Made by a program: the position numbers and the translations under genes. 48,346 bases of DNA from JAFNGF01 sp964567045 (lineage in GTDB: Bacteria > Planctomycetota > Phycisphaerae > Sedimentisphaerales > Anaerobacaceae), in NCBI GenBank assembly GCA_964567045.1, contig CAZMLE010000025.1:1-48346 (forward strand), written 5' to 3'. A model generated the notes under the pieces. That model was not told the DNA's origin. It searched no databases and saw nothing but the letters and a program-made list of their open reading frames with translations. Shown here in pieces: positions 1 through 8,118 of this stretch (position 1 is the first letter of the stretch; each line of letters begins with the position of its first letter).

Positions 1-852
1 GCCGTTGAATTGAATAAAGGCGTCGCCGTATGTGGGCGGCAAATTCTTAATAAGGATATCCTTAAACTCCACAACCATCGGTGGTCCGGTGTGAATTTGC
101 AGTGCGAGCAATCCTTCGCGGGCGGCGCCTTTGCGGTCCTGCGGGTCATCCGGATTGGTGACGCGGTCGTTGTCTATCAGCTCTATCATCTGGCAGCCGT
201 TGAGGTACTGTATTATGTGGTTGCCCTGAGCGATGATGTGGTATTCGTTCCAATCCTTGTCCTTGTAGTAGCCGGCTTTGATAAGCTCGTCTTTATCGGC
301 GACTCTGCCAATCATCTTCTTGGCGCCTTGCGGCTCAACGACTACAATCTCGCCGACATTAACGAGCGAGCCGCGACCAGCCTCGTGGTAGAGAAAGCCT
401 ACTGCGCCCGGAGTACCGACGACCTCGGCCTGATAGCCGGATATCCGCCATTTCTCGAACTCTTTGCTGCGGTACTGGATGCCGGAGTTGCCGTTCTCGA
501 TGCGGAACTTTATCTTTAGCTCGAAGTCCTTAAGTTTGCCGCCTCGCCAGATAAGAAACGTATTCTGACGGGCGGGATTCTCCTTCGTGGTCTCGCCGCG
601 AATGGCACCATCCACAGCCTTCCACAGTCGTGGGTCGCCGTCCCAGCCGGTAAGGTCTTTGCCGTTGAATAGCGAGACCCACTCCTGGGAAGAATTTGAA
701 TTGCCTGCCAGCGCGGTCTGTTGCCAATCCCCGATCCAGCCAGCAGTCATAAACGTCGGCAATAAATTGAAAGCCAATATGCCAATGGCGAGAACCGTCC
801 CACTGCAGACGGTGTGTTTATTGTTGTTGTTTTTCATGCGCACGTATCTCAT
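1..852 (-). CDS. DUF1080 (3-keto-glycoside hydrolase-like) secreted protein, 3' end cut by window
   Basis: The reading frame is open from an ATG at 852 to the left window edge, so the C-terminus is missing. The ATG is preceded by GAGGA about 8 nt upstream. A second possible start (MKN) is at 837. Residues 1 to about 40 form a signal peptide (basic, Asn-rich start, then a hydrophobic stretch). From about residue 56 the DUF1080 jelly-roll signature is clear: WVSLFNGKDLTGWDG, then FELKIKFRIENGNSGIQYRS, then GYQAEVVG and WNEYHIIAQGNHIIQYLNG. DUF1080 members act on 3-keto-glycosides or as lectin-like laminarinase folds. Exact chemistry cannot be read from the sequence. It starts 11 nt after the TIM-DUF1080 gene, so the two are very probably co-transcribed. 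Periplasmic location is inferred from the signal peptide. Confidence 0.9.
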   Translation of the reverse strand, partial: MRYVRMKNNNNKHTVCSGTVLAIGILAFNLLPTFMTAGWIGDWQQTALAGNSNSSQEWVSLFNGKDLTGWDGDPRLWKAVDGAIRGETTKENPARQNTFLIWRGGKLKDFELKIKFRIENGNSGIQYRSKEFEKWRISGYQAEVVGTPGAVGFLYHEAGRGSLVNVGEIVVVEPQGAKKMIGRVADKDELIKAGYYKDKDWNEYHIIAQGNHIIQYLNGCQMIELIDNDRVTNPDDPQDRKGAAREGLLALQIHTGPPMVVEFKDILIKNLPPTYGDAFIQFNG

Positions 853-863
853 TGCAATTATCC

Positions 864-2288
864 TCAGTCAAATGATTTGATTTTAAGGTTTTTGAACCAG
901 ATTGGGTTGCCGTGATATTGAAAGCCCAGGTGTCCTTCGCGCGGCATATCCTTGTAGGCGGTGGGGAACTTATTCTTGGTTCCCTGGGGATTTTTGTGCG
1001 GCTCGGTCCAGAGATCCAGGTCCATATCGATGATATCCTCACCGTTGAGATTTACATAAATCTTATTGTCCAGGCAGGTGATGATGTAGTGGTTCCACTC
1101 GCCTGGCTTTTTGACAGCCGTCTTCGAGGGCGACAGGCAGTCGTAAACGGCGCCGCACTGGCCGTGCTTTGTCCCGTCGGTGGTGGCGTGAATCTGGATT
1201 TCAATGGCGGTATTGATCCAGTTCTCGATACTGCCGGTGCGGACAAAGACGCCGCTGTTGCCCCCTTCGGGGACCTTGAAGTCCAGCTCGAGTGTGAAGT
1301 TGCCGTAGCGTTCTTTGGTCCAGATGTCACCGCCAGCACCAGGTGTGGGCGAAAGGACGCCCTCTGCGTCAAAAGCCCAGGAGCTGGGCTTCATTACTGC
1401 GTTGGAAACATCCTTTTTGAAGACGTCTTTGTACCCAGCGGTGCTCAGCTCGGCTGCGACCTTTCTAAAAAATGCCACACAGCCGGCGATCTCCGGCATC
1501 GAGTTCAGCCAATTATACTCATACTCGATGGAGAATACGCCCTTGAAATCCTGTCGGGCGAGCTCTGCCAGCAGCGCCCTGGCATCACCGGCGCCCGTGC
1601 CCCAGATGACATCGTGAGCCCCCTCTCCGACCTTATTCAGATCCTTAAAGTGCAGGCTCACGATGCGACCCTTAAGTTTTCGTAGCGCCTCAAGTGGATT
1701 AACGCCCGAGCGCATCCAGTGCCCGGTGTCGGCACACGCGCCGATTCGCGGGCTTCGACCCTGGCAAACCTTCAGCACGGTATCAGGGTCCCAATAATGA
1801 GAGGGCTTTGGATGGTTGTGAATGGCTACGTTAATCTGGTACTCTTTGCACAGCTTGTCAATGAGGTCAAAAGCGTCCTCCGGCGGCTCTGAGACAATCG
1901 TCTCGATGCCCATATCTTTGGCAAAATCAAATACCTTTCGACATTCCGCCTCGTTATTCGGCAGGCCAACTACGCCATAATTTATCAACTTTACGCCCGA
2001 CTCACGCAGCTTCGCCAGGACTTCCTTCCTTATCTCTGGCGACATATTGTGATCGGCCTTGATATCAGGTTTTTCCTTACTGAGCGATTGGCCCGGATAG
2101 CCCTCGATGTATCGCATACCAAGTGCTTTGGTCTTGTCTATAGCCTCGTAAAACGTGAATTTGTTGAAACTGTACGCCTGCATGCCCAGTCGCCAGTCCT
2201 TCTGGCTGTCGGCAAACGCCCTCGGCAATAGGCTGCTGCCAAGTGCAAACGCCAGCATTACAATGATAAATTTCGGCCATCTGTTCAT
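864..2288 (-). CDS. TIM-barrel sugar isomerase/epimerase fused to DUF1080, secreted
   Basis: 474 residues. Residues 1-26 are a Sec signal peptide ending in PRAFA. Residues about 32-285 are a xylose-isomerase-like TIM barrel, with metal-site-type motifs IVSEPPED, CADTGHW, SLHFKDLN and FSIEYEYN. Residues about 295-474 are a DUF1080 domain (FTLELDFKVPEGGNSGVFV, AIEIQIHAT, WNHYIITCLDNKIYVNLNG, GHLGFQYHG). Both domain types are known partners of Gfo/Idh oxidoreductases in 3-keto-glycoside cleavage. Finding them in one chain implies that they act on the same substrate or on successive intermediates, which is an inference. The ATG start is clear. The gene lies 100 nt after a Gfo/Idh gene, and that gap holds a 50-bp palindromic repeat. 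A DUF1080 gene follows after 11 nt. Confidence 0.9.
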   Translation of the reverse strand: MNRWPKFIIVMLAFALGSSLLPRAFADSQKDWRLGMQAYSFNKFTFYEAIDKTKALGMRYIEGYPGQSLSKEKPDIKADHNMSPEIRKEVLAKLRESGVKLINYGVVGLPNNEAECRKVFDFAKDMGIETIVSEPPEDAFDLIDKLCKEYQINVAIHNHPKPSHYWDPDTVLKVCQGRSPRIGACADTGHWMRSGVNPLEALRKLKGRIVSLHFKDLNKVGEGAHDVIWGTGAGDARALLAELARQDFKGVFSIEYEYNWLNSMPEIAGCVAFFRKVAAELSTAGYKDVFKKDVSNAVMKPSSWAFDAEGVLSPTPGAGGDIWTKERYGNFTLELDFKVPEGGNSGVFVRTGSIENWINTAIEIQIHATTDGTKHGQCGAVYDCLSPSKTAVKKPGEWNHYIITCLDNKIYVNLNGEDIIDMDLDLWTEPHKNPQGTKNKFPTAYKDMPREGHLGFQYHGNPIWFKNLKIKSFD

Positions 2289-2331
2289 CTGTTTGTCTCC
2301 TTCTTGTGATTTTCGACTTCAAATGTTCAGA

Positions 2332-2381
2332 GTGGCACGGCCATCCTGGCCGTGTTTTCACGGGCTGAAAGCCCGTGCCAC
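2332..2381. repeat. 50-bp palindromic element, copy 1 (intergenic)
   Basis: Outer arms GTGGCACGG / CCGTGCCAC enclose two hairpins, CACGGCCA-TCC-TGGCCGTG and CACGGGCT-GAA-AGCCCGTG, separated by a T-rich spacer. It lies between the Gfo/Idh gene ending at 2389 and the TIM-DUF1080 gene. It differs at two positions from the three copies found inside genes (4145, 5641, 9090). The layout of two linked hairpins resembles REP/BIME elements. No REP-associated transposase is visible in this window. Confidence 0.93.
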
Positions 2382-2388
2382 ATTCGAT

Positions 2389-3699
2389 TTACAGGGTCCA
2401 TCCCTGGCGATATTCGCGCCTCAAATGCTTAACAGCCTCGGGCAGGTTGGTGACTTTGAAGTTCGGGCCGTCCCAGGCCAATTTTTGTCCGGCGCGGGCT
2501 GCCACGTTGCCCAGCAAAATCGTCTCGGTCAGCGGCCCGGAGTAGTCAAAATTAGCCAGCGGCTTCGGGCCGCCTTTGCACGCCCTGATCCAGTCCTGAT
2601 AGTGGTTCACTTCTCTCGGCAGCGATGGCTCAGGCAGCTTAAAACCCTTCATCCTGGATTCGGGTATAAGCCTGGGGTTGCCGCCGTGCGGGGCAAGTAT
2701 TATGCCTTTTTCGCCGTAATAAAGCCCACCCTGGTCGGGCAGATTCCGCTCTTTCTCAAGCTCTTGCGGGCGTGGCGGCCTGTTGGCGCCGTCATACCAG
2801 GTAAGCGTCACCGCCGGCAAATCGCCCCGTGCTGGAAACTCGCATCGAACGATCGTTTTCTGAGGATAAGTCTCCTCGTTGAATGGGCCCGGTTCGGCTT
2901 CCACCGATGTCGGGTAGGTCAAATCGAGCGCCCACCAGGCAGGGTCAATAATGTGACAGCCCATATCGCCTAACGTGCCGGTGCCGAAATCCCACCAGCG
3001 GCGCCACTCGCCCGGCAAATAGGTTGGATGGTAGGGCCGATACGGCGCAGGACCCAGCCAGAGATCCCAGTCCAGCGTCTCAGGAATGGGCGGAGAATCT
3101 TTGGGCCGAGTGCCCCCACCCCAGTCCTTGCCGCTCCAGATATCGACTCTGCGAACCTTGCCAATCACGCCGGACTTAATAAACTCCACGACATACTTGA
3201 CGCAATTCTCGGCGTGAAGCTGAATGCCCATCTGCGTCATCACTTTATGCTCACGGGCCGCCTCCGTGAGCTTACGCACCTCGTACATGTCGTGGGCCAG
3301 CGGCTTCTGGCAATAGACGTGCTTTCCCATCTTTATCGCCATCATTGCTGCGACAGCGTGCGTATTGTCCGGCGTGGATACCGTGACAGCATCGATGTTT
3401 TTGCTTTCTTTTTCGAGCATCTCGCGGAAGTCACGGTATTTCTTAGCCGCAGGATATCGCTCGAATGTGCCGGCTGCGTGCCGCAAGTCCACATCACACA
3501 GCGCAACGATGTTCTCTGTGCTGACCTGTTGCGTATCGGATCCTCCCATGCCCGCGATGCCGATACAGGCGATGTTTAGCTTTTCGCTTGGCGGCGTTCG
3601 CCCGGGACCACCGAGCACGTGCCTCGGCACAATCGTAAAAGCTGCTATTGCGGCGGAACTGTGCAGAAAATGACGACGTGAGATCTTTGTTGTGTTCAC
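2389..3699 (-). CDS. Gfo/Idh/MocA oxidoreductase, Tat-exported (group A, QKP variant)
   Basis: 436 residues from a GTG start preceded by AGGAG at 7 nt. The Tat signal is SRRHFLHSSAAIAAF, followed by VPRHVLGG. The NAD(P)-binding Rossmann fold starts near residue 43 (IACIGIAGMGGSD), with ALCDVD at the end of beta-2. The family motif usually written E-K-P reads Q131-K132-P133 here (YCQKPLAHD), so the lysine is kept and the Glu is replaced. The C-terminal domain carries DWDLWLGPAPYRPYHP and WWDFGTGTLGDMGCHIIDP, and the chain ends in YRQGWTL. It groups with the three genes upstream of it (3717-8051). The substrate is unknown, most likely a sugar or glycoside. It lacks the palindrome insertion seen in its two closest paralogues: the matching loop reads RGDLPAVTLTWYDG. 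Confidence 0.92.
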   Translation of the reverse strand: MNTTKISRRHFLHSSAAIAAFTIVPRHVLGGPGRTPPSEKLNIACIGIAGMGGSDTQQVSTENIVALCDVDLRHAAGTFERYPAAKKYRDFREMLEKESKNIDAVTVSTPDNTHAVAAMMAIKMGKHVYCQKPLAHDMYEVRKLTEAAREHKVMTQMGIQLHAENCVKYVVEFIKSGVIGKVRRVDIWSGKDWGGGTRPKDSPPIPETLDWDLWLGPAPYRPYHPTYLPGEWRRWWDFGTGTLGDMGCHIIDPAWWALDLTYPTSVEAEPGPFNEETYPQKTIVRCEFPARGDLPAVTLTWYDGANRPPRPQELEKERNLPDQGGLYYGEKGIILAPHGGNPRLIPESRMKGFKLPEPSLPREVNHYQDWIRACKGGPKPLANFDYSGPLTETILLGNVAARAGQKLAWDGPNFKVTNLPEAVKHLRREYRQGWTL

Positions 3700-3716
3700 A
3701 CTTTAACTCCTTATTA

Positions 3717-5150
3717 TCATAGCGTCCAGCCCTGGCGGTACTCGCGGCGGAGAAATTCATTCGCCTCGGGCACGTTGGTAAACTTCATATTAACACTATC
3801 CCACTGCAACTTTGCGCGGGTTAGTTTCTCACGTAATTGCGGACGCAGGGCAACGTTGCCGAGCAGAACGACCTGGGCCAGCAGCCCGGCGTGATCGAAA
3901 TTAGAGCCGGCAGGTTTGCCGCCCTTACACGCTTCAATCCACTCGACAAAATGCCCCGGCGAGCGGGGGATCATCTGCGGCGGCTTGCCGTACTCTTTTG
4001 CCCGTGACTGCGGTATCAGTCTGTGGCCGAGCATTTTGCCCTTATCACCCACGAACAGGACGCCGCCTGCACCGAATTGCTCGCCATCGTCCATTTCATC
4101 GGGCCGCGGCGGCCTCAGTCCGCCATCGTACCAGGTCAAAGTTAGTGGCACGGCCATCTTGGCCGTGTTTTCACGGGCTGGAAGCCCGTGCCACGAATCG
4201 GCGCGGGCAGGGAATTGGTAACGCACGGTAGAAGCCACCGGATAAGTCTCCTTGTTGACCAGAGTACAAGCGGCCTCAACACTGGTGGGGTGCCCGAGCT
4301 TCAGGGCGCGAAAAACAGGGTCGAGACTATGGCAGCCGATGTCCCCTAACGCCCCTGTTCCAAAATCCCACCAGCCGCGCCAATTAAACGGCAGATAACA
4401 CGGGTGATAGGGCCGATATGGCGCCGGGCCCAGCCATAAATCCCAGTCCAGCGTCTCAGGTACGGGCGGCGTTTCCTTGGGCCGGTCAACGCCCTGCGGC
4501 CAGTAAACATCATGCAGGCCCTGCAAGGGTCTGTCCGTCCAGACGTGGACTTCGCGCACAGGGCCAATAGCGCCATCCCAGATATACTCGCACATCAGGC
4601 GGGTCTCTTCCAATGCCTGGCCCTGGTTTCCCATCTGCGTCGCCACCTTGTGCTCGCGGGCGGCCTGCGCAAGAACGCGGGCTTCGTACACCGAATGCGT
4701 CAGCGGCTTCTCGCAGTAGACGTGCTTGCCGCGCTTTATAGCGGCCATAGAAGCAACAGCATGGATGTGATCGGGCGTGGCAACCGTTACCGCGTCTATG
4801 TTTTTTTCCTCCTTTTCCAGCATCTCGCGGAAGTCGCGGTATTTTTTGGCGTTGGGGTATCGCTTAAAAGTACCGCCTGCATGCCTCCAATCCACATCGC
4901 ACAGAGCGACGATATTCTGGCTTTCGACGCCGCGCAGGACATCCGCCCCGCGTCCCGCAACGCCAACACCCGCTATATTGAGCTTTTCGCTGGGCGGCGT
5001 TTGGCCTGGCCCTCCAAGTACGCGCCGGGGTACGAGCGTAAACGCTGCAACTGCCGCAGCAGTCCCCAAAAAATCACGCCGAGACAACTCCGGTGCCGTT
5101 TCCGGATGTCTGTTGCCGCGTGGGTTTCGCGACATTTTTTTCTTGCCCAC
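3717..5150 (-). CDS. Gfo/Idh/MocA oxidoreductase, Tat-exported, with in-frame palindrome (group A)
   Basis: 477 residues. The likely start is GTG at 5150, with GGAGG 7 nt upstream. An ATG five codons further in has no better ribosome site. The Tat signal is SRRDFLGTAAAVAAF, then VPRRVLGG. The Rossmann motif is VGVAGRGAD and the catalytic-type motif is YCEKPLTHS. The C-terminal domain has DWDLWLGPAPYRPYHP and FGTGALGDIGCHSLDP, ending YRQGWTL. Around residues 319-336 the chain carries WHGLPARENTAKMAVPL, encoded by the 50-bp palindrome at 4145-4194. Paralogues without the element are about 14 residues shorter between FPAR and WYDG. It is probably a periplasmic sugar oxidoreductase with tightly bound cofactor, by analogy with glucose-fructose oxidoreductase (an inference). 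It lies 17 nt from the next gene. Confidence 0.92.
   Translation of the reverse strand: MGKKKMSRNPRGNRHPETAPELSRRDFLGTAAAVAAFTLVPRRVLGGPGQTPPSEKLNIAGVGVAGRGADVLRGVESQNIVALCDVDWRHAGGTFKRYPNAKKYRDFREMLEKEEKNIDAVTVATPDHIHAVASMAAIKRGKHVYCEKPLTHSVYEARVLAQAAREHKVATQMGNQGQALEETRLMCEYIWDGAIGPVREVHVWTDRPLQGLHDVYWPQGVDRPKETPPVPETLDWDLWLGPAPYRPYHPCYLPFNWRGWWDFGTGALGDIGCHSLDPVFRALKLGHPTSVEAACTLVNKETYPVASTVRYQFPARADSWHGLPARENTAKMAVPLTLTWYDGGLRPPRPDEMDDGEQFGAGGVLFVGDKGKMLGHRLIPQSRAKEYGKPPQMIPRSPGHFVEWIEACKGGKPAGSNFDHAGLLAQVVLLGNVALRPQLREKLTRAKLQWDSVNMKFTNVPEANEFLRREYRQGWTL
4145..4194. repeat. 50-bp palindromic element, copy 2 (inside a CDS)
   Basis: Identical to the copies at 5641 and 9090. It is read on the minus strand as G-TGG-CAC-GGG and so on, giving WHGLPARENTAKMAVP without a stop. 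The left flank (at least 18 bp) and five bases on the right are identical to those around the copy at 5641, so the two copies share one insertion event or were homogenised. Confidence 0.95.
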
Positions 5151-5209
5151 TATTTATCCTCCCTATGCAAAAATCTATAGACGTAGAAAGGTGCGTCCGT
5201 AGTATAATC

Positions 5210-6607
5210 TTACAATCTCCAGCCCTGGCGATACTCGTCGCGGATATACTTGTTGGCCTCCGGCAGATTGGTAATCTTCATGTTTGGGCCGTCGTAATAC
5301 AGCTTAAGGCCCTTTTCATACAGTTGCTGGCCCATTCGGACGGCGATATTGCCTAACAAAACTACCTCGGTTAGGGGTCCTGCCCAATCGAAATTTGAGC
5401 CGGCGCTCTTTGCGCCCTTGCAGGCCGATATCCACTCTTTGTGATGCCCGGGCGAGCGGGGAAGAACTTCGGGCGGCTTGCCGAATTCTTTGCTCTTTGA
5501 CTCCGGAATAAGCCGGTGGCCAAGCATTTTGCCCTTGTCACCTACGTATAGGTTATCGTCCGCGTCCCCAAAACGACGCCCATCTTCAAGCTCTGCCGGC
5601 CTGGGGGGCATTAAGCCGCCATCGTACCAGGTCAAAGTTAGTGGCACGGCCATCTTGGCCGTGTTTTCACGGGCTGGAAGCCCGTGCCACGAATCACTGC
5701 GAGCGCCAAACTCATAACGAATGATTGATGCCAGAGGCGCGGTTTCGTCGTTGACGCTGCTGCAGCAAGCCTCGACGCTTATCGGGTATCCTAACTTCAA
5801 GGCGCGGAAAATCGGATCGAGCTGATGGCAGCCGATGTCGCCCAGCACACCCGTTCCGAAGTCCCACCAGCCGCGCCAAGCAAACGGATGGTAACAAGGA
5901 TGGTAGGGCCGCCGCCGCGCAGGACCGAGCCAAAGGTCCCAGTCCAGCGTTTCGGGCACGGGCGGCGTTTCCTTCGGTCGGTCTATGCCGCGAGGTGAAA
6001 TGTATCTATTGCACCAGGAATGGACCTCCCGCACCTGCCCGATGGCGCCTGCCCGGATAAACTCGCATACCAACCGTGTCGCTTCGGATGCCTGTGCCTG
6101 GTTGCCCAACTGTGTGGCGACTTTAGCCGCACGGGCGGCCTCCGTAAGCTGGCGAGCCTCCCAGATTGAGTGGGTCAGCGGCTTCTCGCAGTAAACATGC
6201 TTTCCCATCTTGATGGCCGTCATCGCGATAACCGCGTGGGTATGGTCCGGCGTGGCGACTATCACCGCGTCGATGTTCTTGCCTTCTTCATCCAGCATCT
6301 TGCGGAAGTCGCGGTACTTCTTGGCCTTGGGGTATTGCTTGAACACACCGGCAGCGTACTTTTCATCCACATCACAAAGTGCCACAATGTTTTCGCTGCC
6401 GACCTCACCGAGGTCGCCGGCGCCGCGCCCGCCGATGCCGATGCCGGCAATATTGAGCTTCTCGCTGGGCGGCGTACGACCTGGGCCTCCCAGCACGTGG
6501 CGCGGCACAATAGTAAATGCTGCCGCGGCAGCTACACTGCCCATAAGCTCGCGACGCGAAATAGTGAAACTTTTCTGCTGTTTGGCAGTTTTGCCCTGCT
6601 TCTGCAT
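5210..6607 (-). CDS. Gfo/Idh/MocA oxidoreductase, Tat-exported, with in-frame palindrome (group A)
   Basis: 465 residues. The ATG is preceded by GGAGG at 6 nt. The Tat signal is SRRELMGSVAAAAAF, followed by VPRHVLGG. The Rossmann motif is GIGIGGRGAGD and the catalytic-type motif is YCEKPLTHS. The C-terminal domain has DWDLWLGPARRRPYHP and FGTGVLGDIGCHQLDP, ending YRQGWRL. Residues about 306-323 are encoded by the palindrome at 5641-5690, at the same position as in the gene at 3717-5150. The two proteins are close paralogues and probably arose by tandem duplication after the insertion. Predicted location is the periplasm via Tat. The substrate cannot be named from the sequence. Confidence 0.92.
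   Translation of the reverse strand: MQKQGKTAKQQKSFTISRRELMGSVAAAAAFTIVPRHVLGGPGRTPPSEKLNIAGIGIGGRGAGDLGEVGSENIVALCDVDEKYAAGVFKQYPKAKKYRDFRKMLDEEGKNIDAVIVATPDHTHAVIAMTAIKMGKHVYCEKPLTHSIWEARQLTEAARAAKVATQLGNQAQASEATRLVCEFIRAGAIGQVREVHSWCNRYISPRGIDRPKETPPVPETLDWDLWLGPARRRPYHPCYHPFAWRGWWDFGTGVLGDIGCHQLDPIFRALKLGYPISVEACCSSVNDETAPLASIIRYEFGARSDSWHGLPARENTAKMAVPLTLTWYDGGLMPPRPAELEDGRRFGDADDNLYVGDKGKMLGHRLIPESKSKEFGKPPEVLPRSPGHHKEWISACKGAKSAGSNFDWAGPLTEVVLLGNIAVRMGQQLYEKGLKLYYDGPNMKITNLPEANKYIRDEYRQGWRL
5641..5690. repeat. 50-bp palindromic element, copy 3 (inside a CDS)
   Basis: Sequence identical to copies 2 and 4, in the same orientation and reading frame as copy 2. It sits in the loop just before the TLTWYDGG strand of the C-terminal domain of a Gfo/Idh protein. 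Confidence 0.95.
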
Positions 6608-6635
6608 TGCAGTCCTCCTTTATAACAAATGGAGA

Positions 6636-6663
6636 CACCAAACGCTTTACCAAACGTTTGGTG
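6636..6663. promoter_or_regulatory. Inverted repeat between two Gfo/Idh genes, possible operator
   Basis: CACCAAACG (6636-6644) and CGTTTGGTG (6655-6663) form an inverted repeat. Inside it ACCAAACGTTTGGT (6649-6662) is a perfect 14-bp palindrome centred on CG, the shape of LacI/GalR-type operators. It lies in the 73-nt gap upstream of the gene starting at 6607. It could equally be an mRNA hairpin. No LacI-type regulator gene is in the window. Confidence 0.4.
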
Positions 6664-6680
6664 CCCCCAAAAAACGCCGC

Positions 6681-8051
6681 TTACCAGGCCCATCCCTCGC
6701 GGTAATTCGGCTTGACGTACTCGTTGGCTTTTTCGTCGTTGGTGACCTTCATATTCTGGCCGTCCCACAGCAGCTTCTCGCCCAAACGGCGCAGGGCAAG
6801 ATTGCCCATTACAACGGCTTCGCTCATTGGCCCGGAGTAATCGAAGTTCGAGCAAGCCGGCTCACCGCCCTTGCAGGCCCTAATCCAGTTCTGTTCGTGA
6901 CTGCCCTCTACCCTCGGCAGGGTTTTCGGCGGGCGCTTGTATTCCTGCATCTTGGTTTCGGGTATCAGCCGCGGATTGTCGCCATATTCGCCGCACATTA
7001 GTTTGCCTTTGTCGCCGATAAAGACAACGCTGGTCATCTTTCGGCCGGGCTCTAATTCTTCGGGCCGAGGCGGCTTCATTCCGCCGTCGTACCAGTTCAG
7101 CTTGAGCGGGGGCATATCGCCGCGGGCAGGAAATTCAAGACGCACTATAGAAGCCAAGGGGAAGGTCTCGTTGTTCACTTTGGTCGCGCAGGCCTCAACG
7201 CTGCTGGGATAGCCTAACTTGAGCGCCGAGAAAACCGGATCAAGCAAGTGACAGGCCATATCGGCTAACGCCCCACCTCCGAAATCCCACCAGCCGCGCC
7301 AGTTAAATGGTGCATAGCAGGAATGGTAAGGCCGCCACGGTGAAGGCCCAAGCCACAAATCCCAGTCCAGCGTTTTTGGCACGGGTTGCGTCTCTTTAGG
7401 CCGATCGATTCCCTGGGGCCAAATAGGCCGGTTAGTCCAGGCGTTTACCTCCCGCACCGGGCCGATAGCGCCGTCCCAGATCCATTCGCATATCAGGCGA
7501 ACTCCCTCGCCCGAATGGCCCTGGTTGCCCATCTGGCTGGCCACCTTGTACTTACGGGCCGCCTCGGTCAGCATACGGGCCTCCCAGACGGTTCGGGTTA
7601 AAGGTTTTTGTACATATACGTGTTTTCCCCGCTGCATCGCTGCCATCGCAGCTACGGTATGGATGTGGTCCGGCGTAGCCACGATCACCGCATCGATGTC
7701 CTTTTGCTCATCCAGCATCTTGCGGAAATCTTTCCATTTTTTGGCATTGGGAAACCTATCAAATGTTTCCTTTGCCCGCTCATCGTCCACGTCACAAAGC
7801 GCCACGATATTCTCGCCGCGACAGGCGTTTGTGTTGCCTGCCCCCATGCCGCCGGCGCCGATACTAGCTATATTTAGCTTTTCGCTGGGCGGGACATTTC
7901 GTGGGCCGCCCAGCACGTGCCGGGGCACAATTGTAAACGCCATTGCCGCTGCCGCGGCGCCGCCCATAAAATCTCGCCGGCTAATCCTTCGGCTCCGCTC
8001 AAGACATGCCTTCTTGTCATGCTGTTTAAGGATTTCTTTCTTGTTTTCCAT
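6681..8051 (-). CDS. Gfo/Idh/MocA oxidoreductase, Tat-exported (group A, QKP variant)
   Basis: 456 residues. The ATG is preceded by AAGGAA. The Tat signal is unusually long at its N-terminal side: about 20 residues including ACLERSRR precede SRRDFMGGAAAAAMAF. Those extra codons overlap a sequence (7984-8006) like one arm of the dispersed repeat at 19431. The Rossmann motif is SIGAGGMGAGN. The E-K-P position reads Q148-K149-P150 (YVQKPLTRT). The C-terminal domain has DWDLWLGPSPWRPYHS and FGGGALADMACHLLDP, and the chain ends YREGWAW. This is the first gene of the four-gene group A block. The loop that carries the palindrome in two paralogues is short here (RGDMPPLKLNWYDGG), which represents the uninserted state. 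Confidence 0.92.
   Translation of the reverse strand: MENKKEILKQHDKKACLERSRRISRRDFMGGAAAAAMAFTIVPRHVLGGPRNVPPSEKLNIASIGAGGMGAGNTNACRGENIVALCDVDDERAKETFDRFPNAKKWKDFRKMLDEQKDIDAVIVATPDHIHTVAAMAAMQRGKHVYVQKPLTRTVWEARMLTEAARKYKVASQMGNQGHSGEGVRLICEWIWDGAIGPVREVNAWTNRPIWPQGIDRPKETQPVPKTLDWDLWLGPSPWRPYHSCYAPFNWRGWWDFGGGALADMACHLLDPVFSALKLGYPSSVEACATKVNNETFPLASIVRLEFPARGDMPPLKLNWYDGGMKPPRPEELEPGRKMTSVVFIGDKGKLMCGEYGDNPRLIPETKMQEYKRPPKTLPRVEGSHEQNWIRACKGGEPACSNFDYSGPMSEAVVMGNLALRRLGEKLLWDGQNMKVTNDEKANEYVKPNYREGWAW
7984..8006. repeat. Repeat-arm-like sequence in Tat signal N-region
   Basis: On the minus strand this reads TGTCTTGAGCG-GAGCCGAAGGAT, similar to the left arm of the 19431 element (TGTCATCCTGAGCG-AAGCGAAGGAT). 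It encodes CLERSRR in front of the twin-arginine motif. Similarity is partial and only one arm is present. Confidence 0.4.
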
Positions 8052-8118
8052 ATTTCTATTCCTTCACAATATAACCACAACAAGTTCTATATTTAGGTGT
8101 CACCAGCTGATACGAAAC

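Noticed and set aside
2155..2973. Long plus-strand open frame opposite Gfo/Idh and TIM-DUF1080 genes
   Set aside because: It lies antisense to two well-supported genes, crosses the palindrome and the intergenic gap, and shows no recognisable domain. Similar antisense frames at 7525-8484, 20753-21463 and 22064-22591 were dropped for the same reason.
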